Assembly (NCBI GenBank): GCA_941918925.1
Contig: OW799233.1
Coordinates: forward strand, 109,861,833 to 109,925,832
DNA length: 64,000 nucleotides
DNA from: Phyto melanocephala
Taxonomy: Eukaryota; Arthropoda; Insecta; Diptera; Rhinophoridae
Direction: 5' to 3'
Part shown: one piece after another, positions 45,509 through 56,440 of the stretch
How positions within the stretch are numbered: the stretch's first letter is position 1
Layout: every line of letters starts with the position of its first letter
Made by a program: the position numbers and the translations under genes
The notes under the pieces: model-generated
Databases searched by the model: none
Told to the model about the DNA's origin: nothing
The model's input: only the letters and a program-made list of their open reading frames with translations

Positions 45509-46416
45509 GAATTTTGCTGTCAATGGTTACAACAGTTTTTTGTAACATGGTGTTTATGCTCAGTGGCTGTTTAATATATTTTTTTTAATACAGTGCGTAA
45601 AAAAATTATGATGGAATTAGGAAAATATTTTATTTTTAAATTGTTAAACAGTAAAATGTATTAAAGATTTTTCCATTTTTTTTTTTTAGTAAAAAATCAA
45701 AAATTCACCATTTTTTGTGAATCAATTTTAATTTAAATCTATATGCTAAATTTTTGTCCAAATAAAAAAATAGCAAAGTCAGTGTGAATTGTATTAATAT
45801 AAATTTTCTACAACCAAAACAAACTTTAATGATTTAATTTTAACGAAAACCTATGAGCTTACTTCTTCGTGTCACTGTACTTCAAAATTCGCTCACTAAT
45901 ACGGATGCAAAACATATTCGGGAATCTGTTCTTATCCCAGCAGAGACAAAAAAAATCATAGCGCTCGATCAAGAATGTCAAAAACAAGATAACGCATTGC
46001 GACTCAAGAAGGATTTCACATCACATCAGCCTCTCACTTAACAAAATCAACATATAAACAGTGAGATTTATTTAAACTAAAGCAGAATAAAAACAATACA
46101 GTTTATTAAAAAGTATATTATTAAACATATTACTCCTTATATGATTATTTATGGTTATCTGTATTATCAATCACTTGTTTGCCAGTGTGACGTCATGCAT
46201 GAGAGAGCTGATCGTTCAACGAACATGCGCAATGCGTAATCTTGCTTAGCTAACAAAATTTTTTCAAAGTAGTTCACATTTGCAGGACTTTGAAACCAAG
46301 AGTTATTCATTCTAAATAACTTCAAAAAGGCGAAATAATCTGTTCTAAATTGTATGTTTTAAAATAAATGCAGAATCATGGTAAATATCTTAAACAATTC
46401 ATGTAAACAAACAACA
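45509..46416. other. AT-rich DNA without recognised gene
   Basis: The 62-codon frame at 45853-46041 has somewhat more even composition than its surroundings but no recognisable motif. The rest is featureless. Confidence 0.4.
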
Positions 46417-46617
46417 TTAACCCTTTCGACCTGGATGGTACATATGTGTACCACTTAAAGTTTAAACATCTCTAAGAGCTTCAAATTTAATGTTGCTTGG
46501 TTGTGAAAAGTACCATATAGTCTTTAAGTTCTCTTGAATACATTTCAGTATGTGCCGTTATGTTTTTTTGTTTTTTGTATTAACGGTTCCGTTTTTTGTG
46601 ACTTGCAACGCAACTAT

Positions 46618-47218
46618 ACCCTACGTTGCCACAAGCAAGTATTTACTTGCAAGTAGTGTATACGTATTACTAACGAAAATCAGGAGAAATTCCAAAAAAA
46701 ACACAAAAATTTTTTGAGTGGATACACAGCACAGTGCAAGTTCATTTTTAAAATGTCGTCAACAAATAAACTTCAAACAAATTTAAAACAAATGGCGCTG
46801 CTTCAATTGGTAATTAAGTGTTGTCAATAGCCACTATTAAACGTTACCTTTAGACATATAACTTTTTAATATAATTTTTTTTATTAAAAATTGATATTTA
46901 TATTAAAACTTACATTTTAAATGAATATTTATATTTTTTCTTAATATTCTTCATATAAATATATACATATTTATTAAAAAAACTAGCTGAATTATTTACC
47001 ACAACTGTATGATATATTAGTGAGTTAACAAAAAACTCAGTATTAGACAACACTGTTTTTCGGCTTGTCACTTTACTTGCCGTAACTGTAAAAATTTTAC
47101 TTGCATAAAAATTTCTTCGCAAGCTGAGTCGCAGGTTGCCAAAATGTAGTTGTGTTAGTAAAAAAGTGTTAGTGTATTGGTTTTTTTTCACTTGCACTTG
47201 CATGTGGCAACGGTAGGT
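46618..47218. mobile_element. Nested inverted-repeat element inside the piggyBac-like copy
   Basis: CCTACGTTGCCACAAGCAAG at the left and CCTACCGTTGCCACATGCAA at the right (reverse complement), each followed by CTTGCAAGT/TGCAAGT-type sequence, form terminal inverted repeats of about 30 bases. About 600 bases, no coding. The target duplication is unclear. Confidence 0.55.
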
Positions 47219-47409
47219 TAGTGAAGTGTAAATTAGTTTTTGCATAATATTGTGCGTGAAATTGCAGAAAATATTTAAAATAAAGAAAAATTTAAATTTT
47301 TGCGGCAGGTAAATATTTATAAATTTTTAATGCTACCTATATGTGCCATTCGTATGGTATGGGTGGTACACATATGTACCAGTAGTACGATGAGTATGAT
47401 ATCCTGTCT

Positions 47410-47580
47410 TGAAGAAAGTTTTGGAAGATGAAGCTGATAGTACTAGCGATTAAGAAGATTTTCCTGGAGGAAGCTCTGAAGAATTTGCACCAAATGATGT
47501 AACTGGTTTCAGCAACAACGAAGATTCACCAGACGATGACATCTCTGCTGCAAGTGGTGTATTTAGCGAAAACGGCCCCC
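47410..47580 (+). pseudogene. Acidic N-terminal scrap, probably of piggyBac transposase
   Basis: The frame reads EVLEDEADSTSD, a stop, then EDFPGGSSEEFAPNDVTGFS and NNEDSPDDDISAASGVF. An acidic, low-complexity N-terminus precedes the catalytic domain in many piggyBac transposases. The domain itself is not here, so assignment relies on the flanking TTAA element. Confidence 0.45.
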
Positions 47581-47777
47581 ATAATATGTTTTCCAATTTT
47601 TTGTTTTACCAATAAGTTATATGTTGCTTAAATGACCTGCTGATATCAAAAATTTTATTTTAGCATTGCTATTCGAATGTCGGGTCGAAAGGTTTAACTC
47701 AAAGAACATCAGATTCTTTTTACCCAATTTTATAAGTTCTAAGAACTAATTAGAATGGAGTACAGTTCATTAATATA

Positions 47778-48703
47778 CAGGGTTGCCCATATTCGACGGA
47801 CCCATCTGGCAACGCCATAACTTTTGACAGAGATGTCAGATCGCTTAATGACATACCGCGTTTGAAGCGTCAGTCCAAGCAGATTTTTACCATGCAACAA
47901 TACACGAGACGCGAGCGCTCTGAAATAGTTGAAATTTACATTCAACAGAACAAGTCAATTGTGAAAACTCAACGTGCTTTTAAAATATTAAAAAATGTGA
48001 GAAGTGCGCCTTCTAAGAACACCATTAAGCGTTTATACGAAAAATTTTCGACTGGTGAGGCTCTTTCTAATCCGAAGAGGCCAAATAAAAGTCGACCAAG
48101 GCGATCGGCCGAGAATATCGCTGCCGTACGAGCCAGTGTTGAGAGGTCCCCAAGAACATCCCAAAAACGCCGTTCTCAGCAGTTGGGCATGGCTCGGTCC
48201 ACTTTACAACGGATTATTCGCGTTGATTTGCATTTGTTCCCGTACAAAATTCAATTGACGCAAAGATTGTTGCCCATTGTTGTCCACCGCACACAAGTCG
48301 CATAACAATCGATTTTCTGAAGAATTTGTTTCCGGGCCGTTTGGACTGGCCACCGCGTTCGCCCGATTTGACGCCGCCTGACTTCTTCTTGTGGGGATAT
48401 TTGAAGTCAAAGGTTTACGTTAACAAGCCAAGGACCTTAGAAGAGCTCAAGGACAACATTCGTGAACAAATAGCCGCTATTCCGGCCGAAATGTTGGCGA
48501 AAACGATGGAAAATGCTGCAAAAAGGGCACAATACGCCATCAACGCCAGAGGCGGCCATTTGAGAGATATCATATTCAAAAATTGATGTAAACAAATCTA
48601 CTTGGAAAAAATTAAATGATTAAGATTGCCAACCGCCAAATTTTTATTTTTTTCTTTGATTTTTTTAAAAAAAACATGGGTCCGTCGAATATGGGCAACC
48701 CTG
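47778..48703 (+). mobile_element. mariner-like element (DD41D group), internally deleted
   Basis: Perfect 28-bp terminal inverted repeats begin CAGGGTTGCCCATATTCGAC. TA at 47776-47777 and 48704-48705. 926 bases where a full element would be about 1.2-1.3 kb. The identical ends suggest a recent insertion of an already deleted copy. Confidence 0.9.
47862..48586 (+). pseudogene. mariner transposase lacking two of three catalytic residues
   Basis: The N-terminal frame (to 48305) carries MQQYTRRERSEIVEIYIQQN, the helix-turn-helix region, ENIAAVRASVERSPRTSQKR, RRSQQLGMARSTLQRIIRVD and FPYKIQLTQ. Then the sequence jumps to HTSRITIDFLKNLFPGRL in another frame and to WPPRSPDLTPPDFFLWGYLK (third Asp) at 48326-48586, ending GGHLRDIIFKN. 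The stretch with the first and second Asp is deleted, so the product could bind DNA at most. Such truncated copies can act as repressors in other systems; that role here is speculation. Confidence 0.9.
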
Positions 48704-48705
48704 TA

Positions 48706-49007
48706 CTCATGTAAACACGCAAAAAAATCATTAGTATTTTCACCTAAATTAAATTACTTCGTTAACAGTTAAATATTTGTAAAATAACTTCTTTGTCATA
48801 ATTTTATTTTCTGGGTATTTTTATCATTCTTGGCGCTCGATGCTTAAACAAATGAACAAGTTGGGCTCCTTGTGACAACCTATTATTAAAATCGGTAGTT
48901 CGACATATGAAAAAGGACAGATATAAAAACTAGTTTTAATTAAAAGCAAGTTGTATATATCTAACCACATACTAGCTGCCTTATCTGCAGGGAAATAATG
49001 TATTTAA
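48706..49007. other. AT-rich DNA without recognised feature
   Basis: Nothing seen on either strand. Confidence 0.45.
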
Positions 49008-50420
49008 AACCAGTAAGAGCACTATATTCGGCTATGCCGAATCTTTTATACCCACCACCAATTTTCCGTTCTTTTATAGCTAGGGTTTTTTTCCCGCACA
49101 TTTTTGTTTCCCGGGAATGCGAGATTTGTTTTTTATATCCCGGGATCCCGCAGCAAAACAAATAGAAAGTAAATTTGTTTTTAATGAAAAAAAACTTTTT
49201 ATTAAAAAGCATAAAATAGTTAATGATGTAAAAGAAATACTTTAAAACTATAAAAATTAATAAAGAAACTTGAATTTAAAATATAAATTGAGCAAAAATA
49301 TTTTTTATTGAAAAAAATATTATTCTCTAGATACGACATCATTACATCATTAGAATTCAATTTCAATATAAACAGTATAAACATCTGCTTTCGAATCGTA
49401 GCCACCTTCTTTATTTCCCGGGATCCCGAAAAATAATCCGGGGAAATCAGGAAGATTAAATAACTCAAATTCCCGAGAAATAACCCAATTTATAGCACAA
49501 AATGTATTTGTTTGTTATTAACAGTAATCGCTATGCAATAATCTTTTTACACTAAAATATGTATAACTTTCTTTGTATAACTTCGATATGCTAGTAAAAT
49601 GTTTTCGTAAATTTAGTCTTTCAATAAAAGTGGGCGTTAAATTAGGCGTGTTGAAGTTATTTCTACTAATGAATGCAACTTAGATGTTTCACTACAGTCC
49701 TTTGCTATTCCAAGACATTTGTTCACAGAGAAATTATATGAGTTTGAGATAAAATATTATATGGCAGGTGGGCGTAAAACTGGGCGTGTCACATGCATTT
49801 TCCGCTAAAACAAGGCATTTGACCAAAAAGCCACGTTTGCAAAATTTCAGGATCGTACATTAAATTTTGTTGCTTTTATGACGTTTTTGTTTTTAAATAT
49901 ACCGAAAAATACACTGTGCGGTATAAATTTTTGTACATTTTGATCTATAACTCTTTTCCTAATGCATAGATTTAGGAAATTTCGAGGAAAGATATTTTTT
50001 TTTACTCAAGAAATATATATCCGAAGTTTCATGACTCTACGTTGATGCGTTTGGACACAATTCCATTTTATTCGATGTTAGAAGGACACGGTTTTTTCGA
50101 CCTACTCTTGCTTTACGAGCTATAACTCTCTGCCTTATATTCCGATTTAGCCCATTTTCAATACCAAACAAACCTTGTCTATAAGAAAGATTCTGGCCAA
50201 ATTTGAGCGCCCTAGCTTTTTCGGTGCGACCTCTATCGTGCTTTCAACAGATGGACAGACGGACAGATGGACAGATGGACAGACGGACAGAGCGTCATTA
50301 AATCAAACCCTGATTCAGAATATATATACTTTATGGGGTCTAAAATGGATATTTTGATGTGTTACAAACGGAATGACAAAATGAATATACCCCCACCATT
50401 TTTTTGGTGGCGGCCATAAA
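49008..50420 (-). mobile_element. DINE-B, long copy with nested hAT-like MITE
   Basis: It starts with CAGTAAGAGCACTATATTCG, the hairpin ATTCGGCTATGCCGAAT and CCACCACCAATTTTCC. After a nested 408-base element the body runs through AGTGGGCGTTAAATTAGGCG and the core (50170-50350, with GACAGATGGACAGACGG repeats) to ATATACCCCCACCATTTTTT at the 5' end. It preserves the empty sites for the two insertions in the 59.4-62.2 kb copy. The 60-codon frame at 50175-50357 is a shadow. Confidence 0.85.
49081..49488. mobile_element. hAT-like MITE in DINE-B
   Basis: Flanked by the 8-bp duplication TTTATAGC (49073-49080 and 49489-49496). The ends are TAGGGTTTTTT and TTGGGTTATTT (right, reverse complement), with CCCGGGATCCCG palindromes inside near both ends. 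The undisturbed site (CTTTTATAGCACGAAAT) is seen at 44179-44195. No transposase. Confidence 0.85.
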
Positions 50421-52092
50421 AACAGATATTACAGACAAGTAATCATTTTAATATAAAAATATTAAATATTAATAAAATTAAATTTTATATAAAATATTAT
50501 GTTAAAATGTTTTATTAACTTTTTTTTAAACTTTTGCGTTCGCATTGCCTACCGTACATTCCACATAGATTAATCAAATATTGTATAAAAACTCTAACAT
50601 TTTCTTTCGTATTTTCTTTTCAAGTTATCCATCGTATAAAGTCTAGATAGGTGAACCCAAATCAGTTTTCCTTCACTTAGAATGCGAAAGAAGACATTCA
50701 TTCGACAACGTGAAAATATGTAGCTATTGCTTGTTATCTTTTAACTGAACTAACAAACAAATATATTGTCTTTCTATTCCAACTCTGTTTAATTTACCTT
50801 AAACACTTTTAATTTATAACAGCCCTTACCAATAGTCTTTAAAATCATCGTGTTTTAACTACAAAAATATTTCCCCTTTATTTATGTTTTATATCTTCTC
50901 CTGCACAAAAAAAAAAAAACAAAATAGTATTTAATATCACTTACTCAAAAAATTCCACGTTCAAAGAACTTAACTTAATGTCTGTTAAACAAAATGTATA
51001 AAATTTTTACTCCCTCTTAAATACTGCTGGATATATATTCTTTCCTAAAACAGAAAAAAAAAATATTTTGAGGGGATAGATTTCTTACATAGACAACAGC
51101 ATCAAACTTCAATTGACTATAAAGTGTAGAGCAACATAATGAACGATATTTATAATGGAAAGTAAATATCTAGTGAATGAAAAGTAAAAGTAGAGCAGCA
51201 AGGACATGACTAAAATAACGACTACTACTACTAACTCTTTATAATAAGAAAATAAAACAAAGTTTAAAGAGAAATTTTACTTATACTAATTAATGGTTTC
51301 AGTTGTGTGCTGCTAGAAAACAGTGTTTGTTTATTGGTCAAGTTAACGGAAAAGGAAAAAGGTATAACAAGTATTTTCCTCGTTAAACAAATATCTCCTC
51401 TCCAGATTAGCAGTGTAAATAATCACCAAGTTAATTAATAGCCTAAGTAACTTGGAGTATTTTATATAAATAAAAAAAAAACTAAAATAAATATTTAAAT
51501 TATTCATTAATTACATTAAAAGTTATATTTGATATCAAAAGGATACTTTCGACTAATCCTCTGGTTTAAATTTCTATCCGCTCAATCAGATAATTTATGT
51601 AAAAAAGAATAATTAATGCCACCACCATCGTTTTTAACATTTCATTTGTTATTCAAAATGGTTAAGGTGTGCACCGAAAAATATCATTAGGAAGGACCTT
51701 TATATAAAAGACATAGTGATAGGAATCCTTATCCTAGACATCCTTAAAACAGATTATTCTGCGATAATATTAAACCTACTCAGTACTAATATTATAATTA
51801 GTGATTTAAATTTCAAGTGAGTTTAAAAAAAAAACCATTTATAATTTTAAATTGTTCATTTATGAACAGAAATAAAAACAACTTTAAGTTGAACCATGTT
51901 TGAACAGATGACACGGAAAATCTGCCAAATACGTTCATTCAAATATGTTGTATTAAATTCTTAGCAAGCGGCAGCTTAATTTCCAATAGAAAAACAAAAC
52001 AGTAATATATAAAAAAAGACATTTGTTCCACATTTCCGGAAAACTGAATGAAAATAAACAAATAATGTTTATTTTACAAATATTTTGCGCTG
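50421..52092. other. AT-rich DNA without recognised feature
   Basis: 1.7 kb with no motif-bearing frame, no inverted repeats of note and no match to other window repeats. Confidence 0.5.
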
Positions 52093-52094
52093 TA

Positions 52095-52830
52095 AAGGAT
52101 GGGCCATTTAAATGTTAATTTTTTAAAATGCAATTACACAATTACCGTTTGAAACTTTGTCAAATTTGTTTTTATTTTTTTTAAAGTACAATTGTTCTGG
52201 CTAAGCCTTACAGTACCCCATTTTTGTAGTATTGGCCTTCAATGCTCAAATATCTCTGGTTTGTCTGCATAACACTTGACTTCAACGGCGTCCCACAGAC
52301 TTTTTTCTTCCAAAGGTGCCCAATCTCAGCTTGTTGGCGGTCAGTTTACATCATCATATCGACTAATCAAAAAACCATTAAACGTTGTTCACAGTAAATC
52401 AATTATGGCATAAGGTGTGTGGCAAATTGCACCATCCTGTTGAAACCAAACATCGTTCACATCAATACCATGAAAAGCGGGCACAAAGATATCTATGATC
52501 ATGGTGCGATAGGTGCCTCCATTGACCGTAATCGTCAAAGATACATATAAGGGCAAATGATGCCTACGCTCCAAAAGCCGCACCAAACAGTCACTCGTAA
52601 ACTTGCATTGACTTCTGTAAGACCACGTGTGGGTTTTTTAGCCCTAAATACGGTAATTTTGCTTATTATTGTACCAACTAAGACAAAAATAAGCTTCATC
52701 CGAAAAGAAGACTTTTATTTTTGAAATCAACATCATCGTGTAGTTTCCCCTGGGCCCATGTTTGTTTTTGTTTTGGAAATAAATGTCCAATAAATCCCAA
52801 TATTTCTCAAGCGTAAATCGATTTTATTTC
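52095..52830 (-). pseudogene. Decayed DD41D-group mariner
   Basis: On the minus strand: VFFSDEAYFCLSW (first Asp), NNKQNYRI, then VRLLERRHHLPLYVSLTITV, NGGTYRTMIIDIFVPAF, VWFQQDGAICHTPYAIIDLL (second Asp), and after further breaks CYADKPEIFEH. These correspond in order to the copy at 53444-54163, with many stops and frameshifts. A left end reading AAAGGATGGGCCATTTAAAT with TA before it may be a terminal repeat. The right end was not identified. Confidence 0.75.
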
Positions 52831-53078
52831 GTTTAGCGTCGACTATATGTATATTGAATTTTGTGACAGAATAGAATAACATACATAAGTATTCCCAAAT
52901 TCAAAATAACCACTGGTTAAAATTTAAACCGATCACCTGTTATTTTAACAACTAATGCAATTAATATCTTATAGCAAATTTAATTCATAAGTCCACAATA
53001 CCTACCGGGATATGTTTTTTAAGTTCAAATCGACATAATGTCACTTTGTAGCGCGATATTGACTTGAAATCTTAAATA

Positions 53079-54268
53079 AAGGGTGGTTTTTTTTGCTAGA
53101 TAGAACCTTAAATTGTAAAAAGTAACACAAAAAATTAAATTTTGATGAAATATTTTTTTTATCGTTTCAGTATACTCTGACAAATCATCATGAATAGACT
53201 CACGCTTGAACAACGCTACGAAATTATCCAAATTTACTTTGAAAATCAGTCGTCGATTCGCGCAACTTATAGACGACTTCGTCATTTTTATGGCGTACAT
53301 AATCGTCCATCTGAACAAGCCATTCGTCGAACTGTGGATAGATTTCGTACCGCATACTCTCTAGAGGATGCAATAACACCAACACGTCGAAGGAATGTGC
53401 GTACTGAAAAGATCTCGGCCTACACCCGTATAAGATCCAGCTGGTGCAGGAATTGAAGCCACGAGACCATTATATGCGTCGTTCTTTCGCCGATTGGGCT
53501 CTAGAGCAGTTGGCAACTGACCCGTTGTTTTATCGCAAAATTGTGTTCAGCGATGAGGCGCATTTTTGGCTTAACGGGTTTGTTAATAAGCAAAATTGCC
53601 ACATATGGAGCGAGACCAATCCACAAGAGACCCTACAGACTCCATTACATCCAGAAAAATGCACCGTTTGGTGCGGTTTTCACGCTGGTGGCATCATCGG
53701 ACCTTATTTCTTCAAAAATGAGGCCGGAGCTCGCGTTACGGTCAATGGAGATCGTTACCGCACCATGATCAATGATTTTTTGTTTGAAAATATGGATGAC
53801 ATTGATCCGGAGGAGATGTGGTTTCAACAGGATGGCGCTACGTGCCATACGGCGAACGCAACCATCGACTTATTGAAATCAAAATTTGGCGATAACTTGA
53901 TTTCGAGAAATGGACCTGTCAATTGGCCTCCAAGGTCGTGCGATTTGACACCTCTCGATTATTTCCTGTGGGGCTACGTGAAGTCACTGGTTTATGCTGA
54001 TAAACCAGCAACAATTGACGCCTTGGAGGCCAGCATTGTTCGTGTTATTCGTGACATACGGCCAGCAGTGCTCAAAAAAGTGGCCCAAAATTGGACGTCC
54101 AGAATGCGCTTCGTCAAGAACAGCCGCGGTGCCCATATGCCCGAAATCATTTTCAAATGTTAATGTCACGTATTGATCTTTCGAATAAAAAAAAAATTTT
54201 GATTACAATTTAATTTTTTGTGTTATTTTTACAATTTCAAGTTCTATCGGGCTTAAAAAAACACCCTT
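53079..54268 (+). mobile_element. mariner-like element (DD41D), complete ends
   Basis: Terminal inverted repeats of about 65 bases start AAGGGTG and share GATAGAAC, AATTGTAAAAA and TAACACAAAAAATTAAATT. TA at 53077-53078 and 54269-54270. 1190 bases. It contains the best-preserved transposase of the window. Confidence 0.95.
53190..54163 (+). pseudogene. DD41D mariner transposase, one deletion/frameshift
   Basis: The N-terminal frame (53190-53456) starts MNRLTLEQRYEIIQIYFENQ and covers the first helix-turn-helix region to RRRNVRTEKIS. It then shifts, and about 45-50 codons of the linker expected from related copies (compare 48090-48250) are missing. The catalytic frame is open from GLHPYKIQLVQELKP through 54163: FSDEAHFWLNG (first Asp), WFQQDGATCHTANATIDLL (second Asp), WPPRSCDLTPLDYFLWGYVK (third Asp in LDYFLWG) and the C-terminus RGAHMPEIIFKC. 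Exactly 41 residues separate the second and third Asp, so this is the DD41D group, of which rosa from Ceratitis is the named example. Cut-and-paste transposition would need the intact linker, so this copy is probably dead although its catalytic domain is uninterrupted. Confidence 0.9.
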
Positions 54269-54297
54269 TATTATTTTTCATCTCTTCTTCTTCTTCT

Positions 54298-55500
54298 TCT
54301 ATATATGTATATAAAAGAGTAACGTGACTGACTGATTCATCATTGCAGAGCCCAAACGCAAAGAGCTCGAGACATGAAATTTGGGCAATCGGTTCCTCTT
54401 TCAATGTATAGCTCCACTAAGAAGGGATTTTTGGAAATTCGTACTTTAAGGGGGTAAAAAAGGGTAAAAACGGGTACAATCAGTACCCGTACTTTTTGGT
54501 ACTTTGGTACTTTTTTGGTGCTCTATGTAACTTCCAAACACATAAAGCAAGGGAAAAAATGTAAACAATATTAGTTAATTCGCGAAAAAATATTTATAAG
54601 ATTTCGGCAGTTTTTTAAATTCACATGTATAAGGGGTAAAAATCATTCCTTTTTTTGTACTTTTTTTAAAGAACCATTTCTAATATTATGCAATGGGGCA
54701 AAATTTGATCATTATTATTGCCTAATAGAATATGAACAAATATTTAGGTGAAAATTTTGGAAACTTTTTTGGGGCCAAAAAAAGGTACCAAAAAGGGGAA
54801 AAAACCGGAAAATGTATATAATTCCTAATTCGACGGCCAATTTTCATAAAATTTTTAATTGGGGTTTCACCAGACATAAAATTTATGTAATTTAGTAAAA
54901 ACTGAAACACACGGGGAAACAGTTTAGTACTTTTTAAAACATAATTACTTTTATGCAAAAAAGAGTAGATTTTGTTACATAGATAATTGAACATTTTAAA
55001 CTTGGAATTCGGTACTGGGACCAAAAAAAGTACTTTTTCGCATTTCTATGGTACTTTTTGTATTTTCTACGTTTATAAAGGTAAAATTGTAAAATAAAGG
55101 ACTATTGATTCCAGGTGAGACTGAAAATGTTTTGGGCGACCAAAAAGTTACTTTTTTGAAATTTTAAGGTACTTTTTGTATTTTCAATGTTTGCGAAGCA
55201 AGAATTTCGAAATTAGTGACTATTGATACAAGGTGAGACTGAAAATGTTATGGGCGACCAAAAGGGTTCTTTTTGAATTTTTATTGTATTTTTTGTATTT
55301 TCTACGTTTATAAAGGTAGAATTGTTAAATAAAGGACTATTGATTCCAGGTGAGACAGAAAATGTTATGGGCGACCAAAAAGTTACTTTTTTGAAATTTT
55401 AAGGTATTTTTTGAATTTTTATTGTACTTTTTGTGTGTTATACGTTTATGAAGATATAATTTTTAAATAACGGACTATTGGTTCAAATTGAGACTAAAAA
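54298..55500 (+). mobile_element. Helitron-like start with about 118-bp tandem array
   Basis: After a CTTCTTCTTCTTC microsatellite the sequence TCTATATATGTATATAAAAG with GACTGACTGATTCATC resembles Helitron-type 5' starts. Downstream lie GGGTAC/GTACCC hairpins (54474-54490) and a tandem array at 55021-55500. Its unit carries GGTACTTTTTGTATTTTC, ACGTTTATAAAGGTA, GGACTATTGATTCCAGGTGA and TGGGCGACCAAAA at 55101, 55219, 55336 and 55474, so the spacing is 118, 117 and 138. No Helitron 3' end was located, so the class is tentative. Confidence 0.45.
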
Positions 55501-55885
55501 TGATAAGGGCAAAACAAAAGGTGCCTTTTCGCATTACTGTTGTTCTTTTTGCCTTTTTGCATTTTTATTGTCATTTTCGTATTATTACGTTTGTAAGTTG
55601 AAATTAGTGATTTTTAAACCGAATTCTTACTCTGAGTGTTATGTTTTTGCAGTTTTTATATTTTGTATACAAAGAATTCTGAAAGTAGGTACTAATAATC
55701 AAAGTTAACTTTAAAGAATGTAGTGAAGGACAATATGTAAGTTTTATTATTTTTATAGTAATTTTTGCATTTTGTGAAGTTAAAATATAATCCCGATACA
55801 TCCTTACAGCACTCTTTTTTTTTGTATTTTAAACGAATCAGAGAAACAAATTTTAATAATTTTAACCAGTAAACATTTAGGGCCG
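55501..55885. other. AT-rich DNA without recognised feature
   Basis: A weak continuation of the upstream tandem repeat may reach about 55620. No gene. Confidence 0.4.
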
Positions 55886-55998
55886 TATTCATAAAAAATA
55901 TTTTAGGTTTATTATAGGCTTATTTGACAGATGTTGTAGAGAAATTTGTCAAATAAGCCTTCAATAAACCTAAAATATGTTTTATGGATACGGCCCTT
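55882..55998. mobile_element. Hairpin MITE with TTA flanks
   Basis: GGGCCGTATTCATAAAAAAT pairs with the inverted right half (GGGCCGTATCCATAAAACAT). The arms continue through TTTTAGGTTTATT and AGGCTTATTTGACA to a loop of about 15 bases. TTA lies on both sides. About 115 bases, entirely foldback; the TTA duplication suggests PIF/Harbinger. Confidence 0.8.
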
Positions 55999-56239
55999 AG
56001 TAATTAAAAAACGATCTTAAGTATTCAGTAAATAGTAAAAACTGAGCTATCGAAGTAGCGGGTAATATGCGAGTATCATATAAATTTTTATTATCAAAAA
56101 CCGTGGCATGTAAGAAATATGCAAAAAATTTTAAAAAATTTAAAGAACTAATTAAAATAGCCGTTAAAATGTTAAAGATATTACCATAAAAAGTTGGATA
56201 ATTAAGTATAATCGTAGGGTATATAATGATTTATTTCAC

Positions 56240-56440
56240 TTATTCATATAAACTTGTTTCTTTCATATAATACAAACAGCATACGGCCAAAGCAAGTTCC
56301 TTCCAGTTGGTTGGCGTTTGCAGGTATGCGATGGTCGGCCTATACTGAGCCTGCCCTTTGGGTTCCACTCTATATTTGTATTGTTTTGCTATGTTGTCTG
56401 ACGGTTTCGCAAATTTTGAAATATCGAGGAGCATTCGGGT
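56240..56440 (-). pseudogene. Probable LINE ORF2 C-terminal scrap
   Basis: On the minus strand one frame reads IEWNPKGRLSIGRPSHTCKR, and a neighbouring frame reads LQTPTNWKELALAV. The pattern WNPxG(K/R)...GRP..TW.R..., then NWxELA resembles the region just before the C-terminus of LINE reverse transcriptase proteins (compare WNELKQLSKN in the 22.4-kb LINE). The base composition is more even than the flanks, in keeping with former coding. It is too short and broken for certainty. Confidence 0.4.

Larger units (their letters stand above)
46421..47693 (+). mobile_element. piggyBac-like element
   Basis: TTAA at 46417-46420 and 47694-47697 flank inverted ends CCCTTTCGACC...GGTCGAAAGG (one base short on the right). 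GGTACATATGTGTACC occurs 17 bases inside the left end and its reverse complement at about 47366. An acidic coding scrap lies at 47410-47580. TTAA duplication plus CCC ends is the piggyBac signature. The transposase core is absent and a smaller element is nested inside. Confidence 0.65.

Noticed and set aside
45853..46041. 62-codon frame with more even composition
   Set aside because: No known domain, no splice or promoter context, and too short to call a gene.
50226..50290. GACAGACGGACAGATGGACAG repeats as a possible CRISPR-like or satellite array
   Set aside because: Short 8-12 base units belonging to the CTGTCCGT block conserved in all DINE cores, with no spacers.
53645..54169. Antisense frames (61-67 codons) across the mariner transposase
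   Set aside because: Shadows of the DD41D catalytic frame on the plus strand.
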